Source of the DNA: Kordia antarctica
GTDB taxonomy: Bacteria > Bacteroidota > Bacteroidia > Flavobacteriales > Flavobacteriaceae
Reading direction: 5' to 3'
DNA: 64,000 nt
Assembly (NCBI RefSeq): GCF_009901525.1
Contig: NZ_CP019288.1
Location: 2,199,501 to 2,263,500 of the forward strand
The notes below the pieces were generated by a model. The model was not told the DNA's origin and made no database searches. It saw only the letters and a program-made list of their open reading frames with translations. The translations under genes and the position numbers were made by a program. Each line of letters begins with the position of its first letter. Within the stretch, counting starts at the first letter, position 1. Below, piece by piece: positions 25,037 through 33,381 of this stretch.

Positions 25037-26500
25037 TTATTGTGTTTTAAGGTTTTTAAATTTTAGACCTATTATTAATCCAAATGTAGTTAGTGTCATA
25101 CCAATTGGCGTTGAAAGTTGCGACCATAATTGATTGCTTTCCTCTACTGCTTTGAAAGTTGCATACACAATTATAAACCAAGCTATTAAAATAGAAATAG
25201 AAATTATCCAATTACCAGTTGGCTTCAATGATATAGGGTCATCTTTAAGATGCCAAAGTGAATAAATGATTAATGGCGCTATGATACCAAGTTGACCAAA
25301 AACATTATAGATTAATGGTAAAAACCATTCACCAACATTTGCTTGTGCAACTGAAAAAACTGCAGCAAGTGAAAGCATAATTATAAATGAAATGATTGTT
25401 ATATAGAGTTTTAGTTTTTTTACTTCTAATTTTTCCAAACTTTTCTTAAAAGTATTTGTGTCGGCTAAAGATGTTGTTAATGCAATTAATGCTGTATCAG
25501 CAGTTGAAAATAAAGCACTTCCAAATCCAATAACTATAAGCGGATATAAAACTAATTCAGAAATCCCACCAGAACTTTTTATTGCATCAAGAAAAGAACC
25601 TAAATCTCCAAAATACATTCCCTTACCAGAGAGTATGGCAAATGCAATGACAGGCACGAACCAAATGATTGAAAATTTTAAGATATGAGATCTAAAACCT
25701 TTCCAAACTTCCTCTCCAGAAGTACATGCAGCAACTCTCTGCCAAGAGGATAATTGGGTAAATGGAAGAGAAACATTAATGATTAAAATCCAAAAGCAAA
25801 AAACTAAAGTATTTTGCCATTCTGCATCGAACGAAAAGAACTTACTGAATTCAAAATTAGGACCATTTTCAGATTGAAACAATATGCTAAATAATAAAAC
25901 AGCTATTACTGAAACTAACATTAACATCAGTTGCCAACCATCTGTTTGCATAACTGCTTTTAGCCCACCAATCCGCACATAATAGATTACTATTAATCCA
26001 ACAACAATAAATGATATCACACCGTAGTAAGGTGTAAACGAACTGAAGAAGTAACCGAATATTATGGAACCAACGTATAATTCAATGAATAAAATAATAA
26101 GAAAACTTGTTATAGTCAATGCTGTTATAATTCTTGCATTAACTTTGCTTCTAATCGTATAAAACCATAGGTCAGACACAGTTCTCACATCTTCTTTTAT
26201 TACATCTTTGTCTCTAACATATCTAACAAACAGGTATTGACCAAGTAAATAAGTCAATCCACACCAAAGTAAGGTTAATCCATAAAATTTAGCATTAGTT
26301 AGAAAGAATAACATGACAGTAGCAAGCGAAGAACTTGCTGCTACAAATGAGCTTCCATATTGTTTGCTTGATATTGATTTGTCAGCCATAGTATAGCCTA
26401 TTAGAGAGAACTTTGAAGTTTTTGCTCTAGACGCAAGTAAAATAAAAATTAAGGACGAAATACTCAATCCTATTAGTGCAGTAATGTCAGATATGTTCAT
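25037..26500 (-). CDS. Sodium:solute symporter (SSS) family transporter
   Basis: Inner-membrane secondary transporter, probably Na+-coupled. About 12-13 hydrophobic helices are visible over 487 residues. Family features include the early unwound-helix segment YGSSFVAASSSLATVMLFF near residues 48-66, the WQLMLMLVSV region, LPFTQLSSWQRVAACTS near 250-266, and the segment GFGSALFSTADTALIALTTS near 325-345, which carries the Ser/Thr-rich Na+-site region. The substrate is not predictable; amino acids, peptides or the cyclodipeptide itself are options. It is first in the tight three-gene operon. Members usually import, so export of the product would be unusual. Confidence 0.88.
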   Translation of the reverse strand: MNISDITALIGLSISSLIFILLASRAKTSKFSLIGYTMADKSISSKQYGSSFVAASSSLATVMLFFLTNAKFYGLTLLWCGLTYLLGQYLFVRYVRDKDVIKEDVRTVSDLWFYTIRSKVNARIITALTITSFLIILFIELYVGSIIFGYFFSSFTPYYGVISFIVVGLIVIYYVRIGGLKAVMQTDGWQLMLMLVSVIAVLLFSILFQSENGPNFEFSKFFSFDAEWQNTLVFCFWILIINVSLPFTQLSSWQRVAACTSGEEVWKGFRSHILKFSIIWFVPVIAFAILSGKGMYFGDLGSFLDAIKSSGGISELVLYPLIVIGFGSALFSTADTALIALTTSLADTNTFKKSLEKLEVKKLKLYITIISFIIMLSLAAVFSVAQANVGEWFLPLIYNVFGQLGIIAPLIIYSLWHLKDDPISLKPTGNWIISISILIAWFIIVYATFKAVEESNQLWSQLSTPIGMTLTTFGLIIGLKFKNLKTQ

Positions 26501-26679
26501 AACTTTATGGTTAGTTAATGTTTTTCTTCAGCTTGTGGCCAACGTGTTTGTGTAAAAAAAATTACGGTTTTGTCAGCGAGGAATTTCCGAAGGAAATTCA
26601 GAATTTGGCAAAAATGCAACTGCCTTTGTTTAAGCACTAATTTAGCAATTTTTTTTATACTGTGTTGAGCACAGTAATT
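26501..26679. other. Spacer with small palindromes between symporter and HEPN genes
   Basis: Contains a perfect hairpin GAATTTCC/GGAAATTC at 26581-26599 and TACTGTG/CACAGTA at 26658-26676, next to the HEPN stop codon. The segment 'cttgtggccaacgtgtttgtgt' near 26,532 resembles the flank of the 12-bp repeat copies in style. I read it as a junction between accessory gene units, not as a gene. Confidence 0.4.
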
Positions 26680-27450
26680 TTAACGATGCTTTTCGATTAT
26701 CATATAATTCGTAATTACGTGTTTATCAATTTCCTTTGCTAAATTGTATAAGAATTCATTCCCTTTTAACGCTTTATCTAATGAATAACTTAAGGTTTTT
26801 CCGTGTGCAATTTTATTTCTGTCGTCTCGATAACTATGAAACTTATCTTTATGTTCAGTACTTAAATTATATGTCAATAAATCAGTAATTAAATTTGGAA
26901 TATCCGCACTTTTCCATCTGTTTTTATTTTTTATCATTTGTTTCAGACCGTAAAGGGCTAATTTTTGTGATGGCCAAACTATAGGTTTGTCTTTAATAAT
27001 ATTCGTAAATTTTATATATCTGTCTTTGTCTTTTTTAACATATTCTTTTCTTAATCGATGTAGGTTTTTTTTGTCTTCTAATTCTAAATTTCCGTTTTGT
27101 GCAACTTTGGTTTCTATGAAAGCTAAATACTCTTCTTTTCCGCCGTGGAATTCAATTATTTCATCTATTAGAGAGAAAAAATATGATTCAAAAAAGGAAA
27201 AATTTGAAAGTAAGATGTTTGCTCCCAAAACAGTTTTATATTTATCTAAATTTTCTTTCTCCGTCGAATAAGGAATTGTTGAATTTCTAAATTCAGAGTT
27301 TTCTACCAAGTGAGTACTCGAATCAGTATCGTTTTGTTGGAATGCATATTCTAATTGTGGAACAGCTGTACAGACTAAAACAGAAAAATTCAGAGTTGAT
27401 TGAGAGTGTTCTTTCAATATTAGGAATGCATTTGACCTTCTTATATTCAT
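26680..27450 (-). CDS. HEPN-domain protein
   Basis: Probable alpha-helical HEPN-fold protein, a group rich in RNases linked to defence and toxin systems. The C-terminal half carries the HEPN RX4H motif as R211-NKIA-H216 within YRDDRNKIAHGKTLS, preceded by a long helical region (FSFFESYFFSLIDEIIEF). The 256-residue length fits the RiboL-PSP-HEPN-like or MAE_28990-like groups. No nucleotidyltransferase antitoxin is adjacent, so a toxin-antitoxin pair is not supported. It lies 179 bp upstream of the symporter operon on the same strand within the same A+T-rich insert. Confidence 0.72.
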   Translation of the reverse strand: MNIRRSNAFLILKEHSQSTLNFSVLVCTAVPQLEYAFQQNDTDSSTHLVENSEFRNSTIPYSTEKENLDKYKTVLGANILLSNFSFFESYFFSLIDEIIEFHGGKEEYLAFIETKVAQNGNLELEDKKNLHRLRKEYVKKDKDRYIKFTNIIKDKPIVWPSQKLALYGLKQMIKNKNRWKSADIPNLITDLLTYNLSTEHKDKFHSYRDDRNKIAHGKTLSYSLDKALKGNEFLYNLAKEIDKHVITNYMIIEKHR

Positions 27451-27471
27451 TTTAAGTTCTGATTTTTTTTA

Positions 27472-27483
27472 TTGTGCAACGGT
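27472..27483. repeat. 12-bp direct repeat at the right edge of the insert
   Basis: Second copy of TTGTGCAACGGT, just upstream of the HEPN start. It is followed by an ATGCTCT/AGAGCAT inverted pair (27492-27498 with 27522-27528). Confidence 0.5.
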
Positions 27484-27995
27484 CAGGGATTATGCTCTGT
27501 GGATGCGCAGCATACACGTAAAGAGCATTTACTGTGGATCAATTGTGTATATTCTTAGTTGTGTGTCCGTTTCACAAGTTAAGCAAAAGATTTAATAAAT
27601 ATACTATAAGTTAGTTGATGCATAGCCATTCTCTGACCGTTGTGAGTCATTGAGTGTTACAGGATAACAGAACTTTTAAGTTACTTTTATCCGATTGTTC
27701 TATTTTTTGCAAAACAACATCTGATGGAGCGAAATAGCCACACAATCTGCCTTGTTCTAATTTTTTTCTCAACTTCCTTAAATTAAGTAGCTGTCAAGAC
27801 ATTATTAGTTGGAATTACGCTTCATGCTTTATATCACCTCCGACAGATTCATTATATAACAAGCACTATTTTTACAAAAATTTCTCTTATTCTTGATAAA
27901 TATAAGACAATAACTACAACCATACAATGTGGTTTCCCGTAATCCATATAAAAAAGATAGAAAAACGTGCAAATCACTCTACCAAATACCGCAAC
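27484..27995. other. Gene-free spacer of about 500 bp
   Basis: No convincing ORF, RNA gene or terminator is visible. It is A+T-rich, begins with the palindromic flank of the 12-bp repeat, and may be scar sequence from past insertions. Confidence 0.45.
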
Positions 27996-29114
27996 TTAAA
28001 ACTTCCGAGTAATCAATTTCGGAGCTTTCTTCGGAGTTTCAGAAATAATTTCGAAGTCAATAACACCCAATAATAAATCTTCTTCTGTGGTGACGACTTC
28101 AACTTTCCAAAGTCCGTCAATTACATTTTCTTTGTAGGTGTAGCCTCGAAAACCATTATCGCGTCCGCCAACAATTTCATAGGTTATTTCGTCCGTAACT
28201 TGCCATGTTGCTGTTGCAGGATCAAAATAATTCCATCGATGCGAAACCGCTTTGTTTAAATCCGTCGGAGCAAAAATAGAAGAGAATACATATACACGTT
28301 CATTAGGATTGTGAAAGAATTTTATTTTGTGATCTCGCCAAAATATATACCATTCATCCGATTCATACGTCACCACATACTCATTGTTTTCTTTCGTAAT
28401 ATTATGCGCTACCATTCCTTTATCTAACGCCAACGGAACTGGTGGAATCATGTTAAAATAATACAACACATTGATAAATAGATACATGGAAAGAATGATT
28501 CCTAGAAGCTTAGGCAGCTTAACTTCCGATTTCGTACTCGGACTAGAAAAGTAAATGAATAGGATTAGTAAAATTGTCATAACAGTACTTATGATTCCTG
28601 AAATTATAAAAATAGTAGTATTTATTTCCTTCAAAATCACTGGAATCATAAAAGCAAAGAATGTAAAACTGATGAAGTAATACACACTAAACTGAAGATA
28701 TTTATTAGAAATTCTTTTCTTTAAAAACTCATTCGCTATTAAAAGCAACACTAGAATTGCAAAGAAAGTACCCGTTTTAGATAATGAAACACTTCTAGAA
28801 AAGTAAATAACATACGCGCTAGAAAGTCCTCCAAAAAAGAATTGAATGGCTAATGGGAAATACTCTTCATATTTTTCTAAAAAGGTGTTTTCCCACTTGT
28901 TATCATCCGCTAAATTAAATAGGTATAATGTAATTGTTAGCAATGTCATGTGTGACGTTAACATCACTAAATCGTAGACTCTATCAATTCTGCCGAGCGT
29001 TAAAGAATCAAAAATAAAACCTCCAATAAAGAATATAATTGGCGCATACTTTTCATGCTTTCTGATAAAATTTCGAAAGGCACTATTTCTAAATTTGACT
29101 AATGTTCTTTTCAT
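27996..29114 (-). CDS. DUF2914 membrane protein
   Basis: Inner-membrane protein of unknown function. About seven hydrophobic segments occupy residues 20-225 (for example YAPIIFFIGGFIFDSLTL and YLQFSVYYFISFTFFAFM). The C-terminal soluble region is a DUF2914 domain, recognised by VYVFSSIFAP, VSHRWNYFDP, GGRDNGFRGYTYKENV and GLWKVEVVT before LGVIDFEI. I set the start at MKRTLVKFRNS (29114), since the upstream 50 residues of the open frame are a Ser/Phe-rich stretch unlike a protein start. 372 residues. It is preceded by the TPR-protein gene on the same strand. Confidence 0.8.
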   Translation of the reverse strand: MKRTLVKFRNSAFRNFIRKHEKYAPIIFFIGGFIFDSLTLGRIDRVYDLVMLTSHMTLLTITLYLFNLADDNKWENTFLEKYEEYFPLAIQFFFGGLSSAYVIYFSRSVSLSKTGTFFAILVLLLIANEFLKKRISNKYLQFSVYYFISFTFFAFMIPVILKEINTTIFIISGIISTVMTILLILFIYFSSPSTKSEVKLPKLLGIILSMYLFINVLYYFNMIPPVPLALDKGMVAHNITKENNEYVVTYESDEWYIFWRDHKIKFFHNPNERVYVFSSIFAPTDLNKAVSHRWNYFDPATATWQVTDEITYEIVGGRDNGFRGYTYKENVIDGLWKVEVVTTEEDLLLGVIDFEIISETPKKAPKLITRKF

Positions 29115-29271
29115 ACTTGAGGATTGATCGCTAAATATAGTCGTTACTAAAAACTTAAGTGAACTCATTAACGATAATGATGAGCTGAAAAATGAAGCTT
29201 CCCGTAATTCACTAAAAAAGGTGGAAAAAACACAAATATTCTTCTCAAAATAACAGCAAAACAAACGTTCT

Positions 29272-31074
29272 TTACTTCTGTCCTTTTGCTTTTATACAGT
29301 TATTTAATAATTGTGCATCTACTGTGATACCAAGTTCTTTTGCAGCAAGTAAATCCAAACAATAGTCTGGCTCGGCTAACATTTGTTTTATTTGCCCGCG
29401 AATGTAAAAAGCAAAACCAAGTGTATTGTCTATTTCAATGGCAGTATTACAGTCGGATAGCGCAGCTAGTAAAGTGGATTCCGATTTTTTAAATGACGAT
29501 GTAGTCGGAGAGTTCCAACGAATACTTAACGGTTGTGTATTGAAATTTCCATAAATAGAAAACGACCTAAATTTTATTTTCTCAACGGAACTCACCTTTG
29601 CAATTGCCCGATTTACATACGCCAAAGGGTAGTTTTTATTAATTTTTATACTTTCATTAAAGTCATTTATGGCACGTTTATAGTCCTTTTTTGTTACATA
29701 AATATAACCTCGCATGTTGAAATATGCTTCTTTATTGAATCCATCTATACTAGGTGCTACCGTTATTCCTTTATTGATTTCAGTGAATGCTTCATTAAAT
29801 CGACCTAAATTAATGTTGCATTCTGAAATACTTAAATATATGGTGGCTAATGAACCATTGTAATAACTTGTAATTTTGTCGCTTGATGCACCAGAAAACC
29901 TTGGATTAATTTTTATTTCAGCTTTTATTTTTTCTTTATTTTTTAATGATACGCTGTAACATGCAAGTGCTTTTTCAAATTCATTTAAAATCAAATACGT
30001 ATTTCCTTTAAATGATAGCATCATTGCATCATCCGGAAATTTTTTAAGTCCAATAGCATATATATCAAGTGCTTTTTGATATTCTCTTTTGTTATAATAC
30101 CCAACACCTCTTTGATAGTAATAACTAGGTTTTGAAGAATTGCAAATGTCTTGAATAGCACCATTTATTTGTGTTATGAATGCTTCGTCGTTGATTGTAC
30201 CATCTTCAATAAATGATTTTAACGTTGAATAGTCAGCACATGAAGCGTCAAGATCTTCTAACTCGTAATATATCAAAGCTCTGTTTATATAAGATGCATA
30301 ATCATTTTTATCTACAGAAATAGCTTTTGAGTAATCGTTTATTGCTTTTTGGTATTCTTGCAACGCATAAAATATTGCCGCTCTTCCTATATATGATGCG
30401 GATTGACTACTATCAATTTCAATTGCTTTGTTGATATCTTTTAAAGCTTCTTTAACTCTTCTTTGATTTAAATAAACACTAGATCTATGAAAATACGGAT
30501 AATAGTTTTTGGGAGCTAAAGTTATTGCTTTTGTTAAATCGGAAATAGCTGATGATGGATATCCAGAATTTGAGTTGTAAAGTCCACGCATTATATAACT
30601 ATCTGGATTGTTGGGATCAATTTTTATTGCTTTGTTATGATCGCTTAATGCGCCAAATTTATCACCAAGCATTTCTTTTAACTTTCCTCTGTAAGAATAA
30701 AGCAACGCCTCATTTGAGTCTGTCTGTACTGCTGTATCAAAATAATCAAGTGCTTTTTTGTTGTCGCCTCTTAAAGAATAAATTCTGCCAATATTCAGAT
30801 AACAACGAGCACATTTTGGATTAACCTTCAACGCTTCCAGATAGTATTTTTCACCAAGATCGAGATTGTTTTTTACAATATGAGCATACCCAAGTGCACG
30901 AAGTACGTTTTCATTTTTTGGATATTTCTTTAGTTCCGTCTCAAAATAGTGTACCAATTCATCTTTCTGTCCTATATTTAATAAGGAATCACTAATTTTT
31001 TGATACGCTTCTTTGGATTGCCCAAAAGTAAATGTCACAAAGAACATTACTACTATTGTTATTATTATTTTCAT
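29272..31074 (-). CDS. Secreted tetratricopeptide repeat protein
   Basis: Exported helical-repeat scaffold. A signal peptide covers residues 1-19 (MFFVTFTFGQ). At least ten TPR units follow in two blocks, about 20-290 and 320-590, with canonical pieces such as ALGYAHIVKNNLDLGEKYY and AYVNRAIAKV. Between the blocks is a short linker. Partner proteins cannot be inferred. The downstream DUF2914 gene starts 158 bp away on the same strand and may be co-transcribed. A MITE-like element sits just upstream of the start. Confidence 0.88.
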   Translation of the reverse strand: MKIIITIVVMFFVTFTFGQSKEAYQKISDSLLNIGQKDELVHYFETELKKYPKNENVLRALGYAHIVKNNLDLGEKYYLEALKVNPKCARCYLNIGRIYSLRGDNKKALDYFDTAVQTDSNEALLYSYRGKLKEMLGDKFGALSDHNKAIKIDPNNPDSYIMRGLYNSNSGYPSSAISDLTKAITLAPKNYYPYFHRSSVYLNQRRVKEALKDINKAIEIDSSQSASYIGRAAIFYALQEYQKAINDYSKAISVDKNDYASYINRALIYYELEDLDASCADYSTLKSFIEDGTINDEAFITQINGAIQDICNSSKPSYYYQRGVGYYNKREYQKALDIYAIGLKKFPDDAMMLSFKGNTYLILNEFEKALACYSVSLKNKEKIKAEIKINPRFSGASSDKITSYYNGSLATIYLSISECNINLGRFNEAFTEINKGITVAPSIDGFNKEAYFNMRGYIYVTKKDYKRAINDFNESIKINKNYPLAYVNRAIAKVSSVEKIKFRSFSIYGNFNTQPLSIRWNSPTTSSFKKSESTLLAALSDCNTAIEIDNTLGFAFYIRGQIKQMLAEPDYCLDLLAAKELGITVDAQLLNNCIKAKGQK

Positions 31075-31096
31075 AAGATTATACTAATATATACCC

Positions 31097-31271
31097 GTTG
31101 TGCATTTTGATAAAATTCGTCAATTCGAGTGAATTTTACGATTGAAAATGAGTAAAATTTGTATCGAGAATAGAATTTCTTACACTAAAGCAGGTACTCG
31201 ATACAATTTTTCGTGCCTCAAAATCACTCGAACTGACGCTTCATAATACTTTTGAATTCAAAATGCACAAC
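31097..31271. repeat. MITE-like palindromic element, copy 2
   Basis: 175 bp with the same GTTGTGCATTTTGA termini and the same inner arms as copy 1 at 20811-21008. The first 80 bp are almost identical between copies; the centre is shorter here. It lies 23 bp upstream of the TPR gene. Confidence 0.75.
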
Positions 31272-31442
31272 TGGTTAATATATGCATTTACGAAACTTAC
31301 ATTTCCTATTCGTTTATTTCTCATTAAATATAATACAAACATCACAGCTATACAATGAAGTTTTCAGTAATTAAAACTAAAGAATAAACAGTCTATCAAA
31401 AACCTCCGCTGCTTTTGTACATTTCCTGCGGTGCTTTTGATC

Positions 31443-31462
31443 AAAACCTAAGCAGGTTTTTT
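31443..31462 (-). terminator. Short terminator hairpin
   Basis: AAAACCT (31443-31449) with AGGTTTT (31454-31460) and a 4-nt loop, T-rich on both strands. It lies beyond the degenerate SRPBCC fragment and could end transcripts of the small secreted protein gene. Confidence 0.45.
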
Positions 31463-31515
31463 AGTTAAGAAAAAGTTGAAAATTATCGTGTCATAAACGA
31501 CTGTATATCAATCGT

Positions 31516-31690
31516 TTATTTAAAAATTGAAGTAGTCGCTCTTTTTATAAAATAATTCCAATTACCAACGTAGCTTTCACGTTTAAATTTGAGAATGTCG
31601 TCGGGAAAATTTTCCACACTTTTGTAATTATCGCGAATTGTGTTCCATTGTTGAGTGGCTTTAATTCACTTAACAAACAGACGCATTTTG
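31516..31690 (-). pseudogene. Degenerate C-terminal fragment of an SRPBCC gene (fragment A)
   Basis: Translating the reverse strand gives NFPDDILKFKRESY, then NWNYFIKRATTSIFK and a stop. This aligns with FPDDIPEFKRESCIGGWNYF at the end of the intact SRPBCC protein. No start or N-terminal half is present. It is the more diverged of the two fragments. Confidence 0.65.
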
Positions 31691-31708
31691 TATATATAGG
31701 CTATTGGC

Positions 31709-32164
31709 TCACATTTTTATTTTCATTATTTTTTTTAGAAACTCATTTAAATTAGAAATAGCAATTAGTTCATCTTCGGAAGCGACATTTAAGATTAATG
31801 GTTGTCTGTTAACTATTCCATATACTATGATACGGTTCCAATTTTTTGGGTTTTTGTAGGTAAATTTATAACCCTTCAACGTAGCGCCAAATGAGATTAC
31901 TTCGATCTGTTCTTTAGAATTAGCTTTCTTGCCGAATTTTTTGATTAATTGTTCTGGAATAGTTTTTAGCTTTTCTTTATTTAGATGTATCCATTGAACT
32001 GAAATTCCATTACACTTTAAAAGTTCGAATTTTGATTTGGCTATACAGTTCTTTGGAACCTCAATCTCAATATTTGCATAATCTAACGTTTTAATTTCTT
32101 GGTTAGATTGAGAAAAGCTGATGTTAATAAATAAAAGGCTGAAAATTAAAAGAAGTTTTTTCAT
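31709..32164 (-). CDS. Small secreted protein of unknown function
   Basis: A signal peptide spans residues 1-19 (LLFINISFSQ). The mature 130 residues are Lys-rich with ANIEIEVPKNCIAKSKFELL, the segment EVISFGATLKGYKFTYK and a C-terminal helix. Two Cys near residues 39 and 50 could form a disulfide. No family is recognised. Its start codon lies 2 bp beyond the stop of SRPBCC fragment B, and fragment A follows its stop, so it is wedged between two broken copies of a neighbouring gene. This suggests the locus arose by duplication of a two-gene unit (inference). Confidence 0.7.
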   Translation of the reverse strand: MKKLLLIFSLLFINISFSQSNQEIKTLDYANIEIEVPKNCIAKSKFELLKCNGISVQWIHLNKEKLKTIPEQLIKKFGKKANSKEQIEVISFGATLKGYKFTYKNPKNWNRIIVYGIVNRQPLILNVASEDELIAISNLNEFLKKIMKIKM

Positions 32165-32166
32165 AA

Positions 32167-32350
32167 TTAAGTTTTTATTCTATCAAGATAAGCAACCAAA
32201 CGCTCTTTCACAAAATAATTCCAACCGCCAATACAACTTTCACGCTTGAATTCGGGAATATCGTCGGGGAAATTTTCAATAACTTTTGTGGTTAATGTAA
32301 GTTGTGTTTTGTTGTTGTGCGACTTCAATTCAAACGTTACATACGAATCG
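32167..32350 (-). pseudogene. Truncated C-terminal copy of the SRPBCC gene (fragment B)
   Basis: The reverse strand encodes a C-terminus ending FVKERLVAYLDRIKT. Its positions 32282-32350 are identical over 69 bp to 32683-32751 of the intact gene, and 32212-32268 is nearly identical with the same 401-bp offset. Similarity stops abruptly at 32350, where unrelated repeat-like sequence begins, so the N-terminal two thirds are lost. Confidence 0.85.
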
Positions 32351-32570
32351 ACTTTCCTTAATTTTTCAACTTTTCATGTTCTTTTCTTTGCTTGCCCAAA
32401 GAAAATGAACCAAAAGAAAAGGCACTTTTATGAGGAATTTTTAGTTCTTTTCTGAAAGAACTAAAACCGAAATGAAAACACTAAATTTTTTCCAAGGCTT
32501 CAAAAATTCTTAACGTGTTTTCATTTCTATTCTGCATAAAAGTTAGCTATCGAGTTATATTAATAACCTT

Positions 32571-33011
32571 TTATTTTGTTTTAAGTAAGAAACCGTATAA
32601 CCGTTCCTTTATAAAATAATTCCAACCGCCAATACAACTTTCACGCTTGAATTCGGGAATATCATCGGGAAAATCTTCTACTACTTTTGTGGTTAATGTA
32701 AGTTGTGTTTTGTTGTTGTGCGACTTCAATTCAAACGTTACATACGAATCGCCTTTACAATTTTCGTATTTCCAATTGTAGACTATTTTTTGTTTTGGAA
32801 TGACTTCTGTTAGTGTCCAAACATGTAAAAAATCGCGTGAAGGTGCTTTTACATTGAATTTTGTTTGAAAACCTACTTCTGCTTCAAAAGCTGGAATGTT
32901 ATCAAAAAACCATTGGCGCATTTGAGTTACTTCTGTAATGGCGTTCCAAACAGTTTCAACAGATTGTTCAAATATTTGTGTGACAATAATTGGCGGTTCG
33001 GAGGTTTTCAT
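32571..33011 (-). CDS. SRPBCC (AHSA1-like) protein
   Basis: Small ligand-binding helix-grip protein of the START/AHSA1 group; ligand unknown. The N-terminal signature is TQIFEQSVETVWNAITEV, followed by QMRQWFFDNIP. A central sheet includes VWTLTEVIPKQKIVYNW and SYVTFELKSHNNKTQLTL. The C-terminal helix is GGWNYFIKERLYGFL. 146 residues is normal. Two partial copies lie downstream on the same strand. Confidence 0.9.
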   Translation of the reverse strand: MKTSEPPIIVTQIFEQSVETVWNAITEVTQMRQWFFDNIPAFEAEVGFQTKFNVKAPSRDFLHVWTLTEVIPKQKIVYNWKYENCKGDSYVTFELKSHNNKTQLTLTTKVVEDFPDDIPEFKRESCIGGWNYFIKERLYGFLLKTK

Positions 33012-33381
33012 ACTACTTGAATTTTGATTAAAGATACTTATTATTTGGCAGTATTTTGATGCTTACAATTGTCGTTGGTTCAAGTGTCGAGTTGAAAACT
33101 CAATGTATCGAGAACGCTTTCTAGCTCAAATTGATTCTCGATACAATTTTTAAATATGTACTTCGTCATTTTTAAAAATTAATCGAATTGACGTACTAAA
33201 TGCAGTTAGCAAAAACAAAAAAAGCAACTTCTTTCAAAGTTGCTTTTCGTTATATAATATGTAAAGGTTGCTTTTAGACCGAGCCTAGAGTATATAAGCG
33301 ACGAATGAAAGCGGTGGAGTTTCAAAAGCATTCGTACATAAAATCTAAAGGCAGGATGAGACTTTGTGTTTGCATGGTTTA
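33012..33381. other. Spacer with palindrome family member and terminator
   Basis: No gene is seen. About 33,094-33,195 carries a member of the TATCGAGA/TCTCGATA palindrome family. The terminator of the upstream lipoprotein gene lies at 33220-33247. Confidence 0.5.
33220..33247 (-). terminator. Intrinsic terminator of the Cys-rich lipoprotein gene
   Basis: A perfect 11-bp stem AAAAGCAACTT (33220-33230) with 33237-33247 and a 6-nt loop; T-rich on the reverse strand. Confidence 0.8.

Noticed and set aside
26680-27450. HEPN/MNT toxin-antitoxin pair
   Set aside because: No nucleotidyltransferase gene is adjacent on either side; only the HEPN-type protein is supported.
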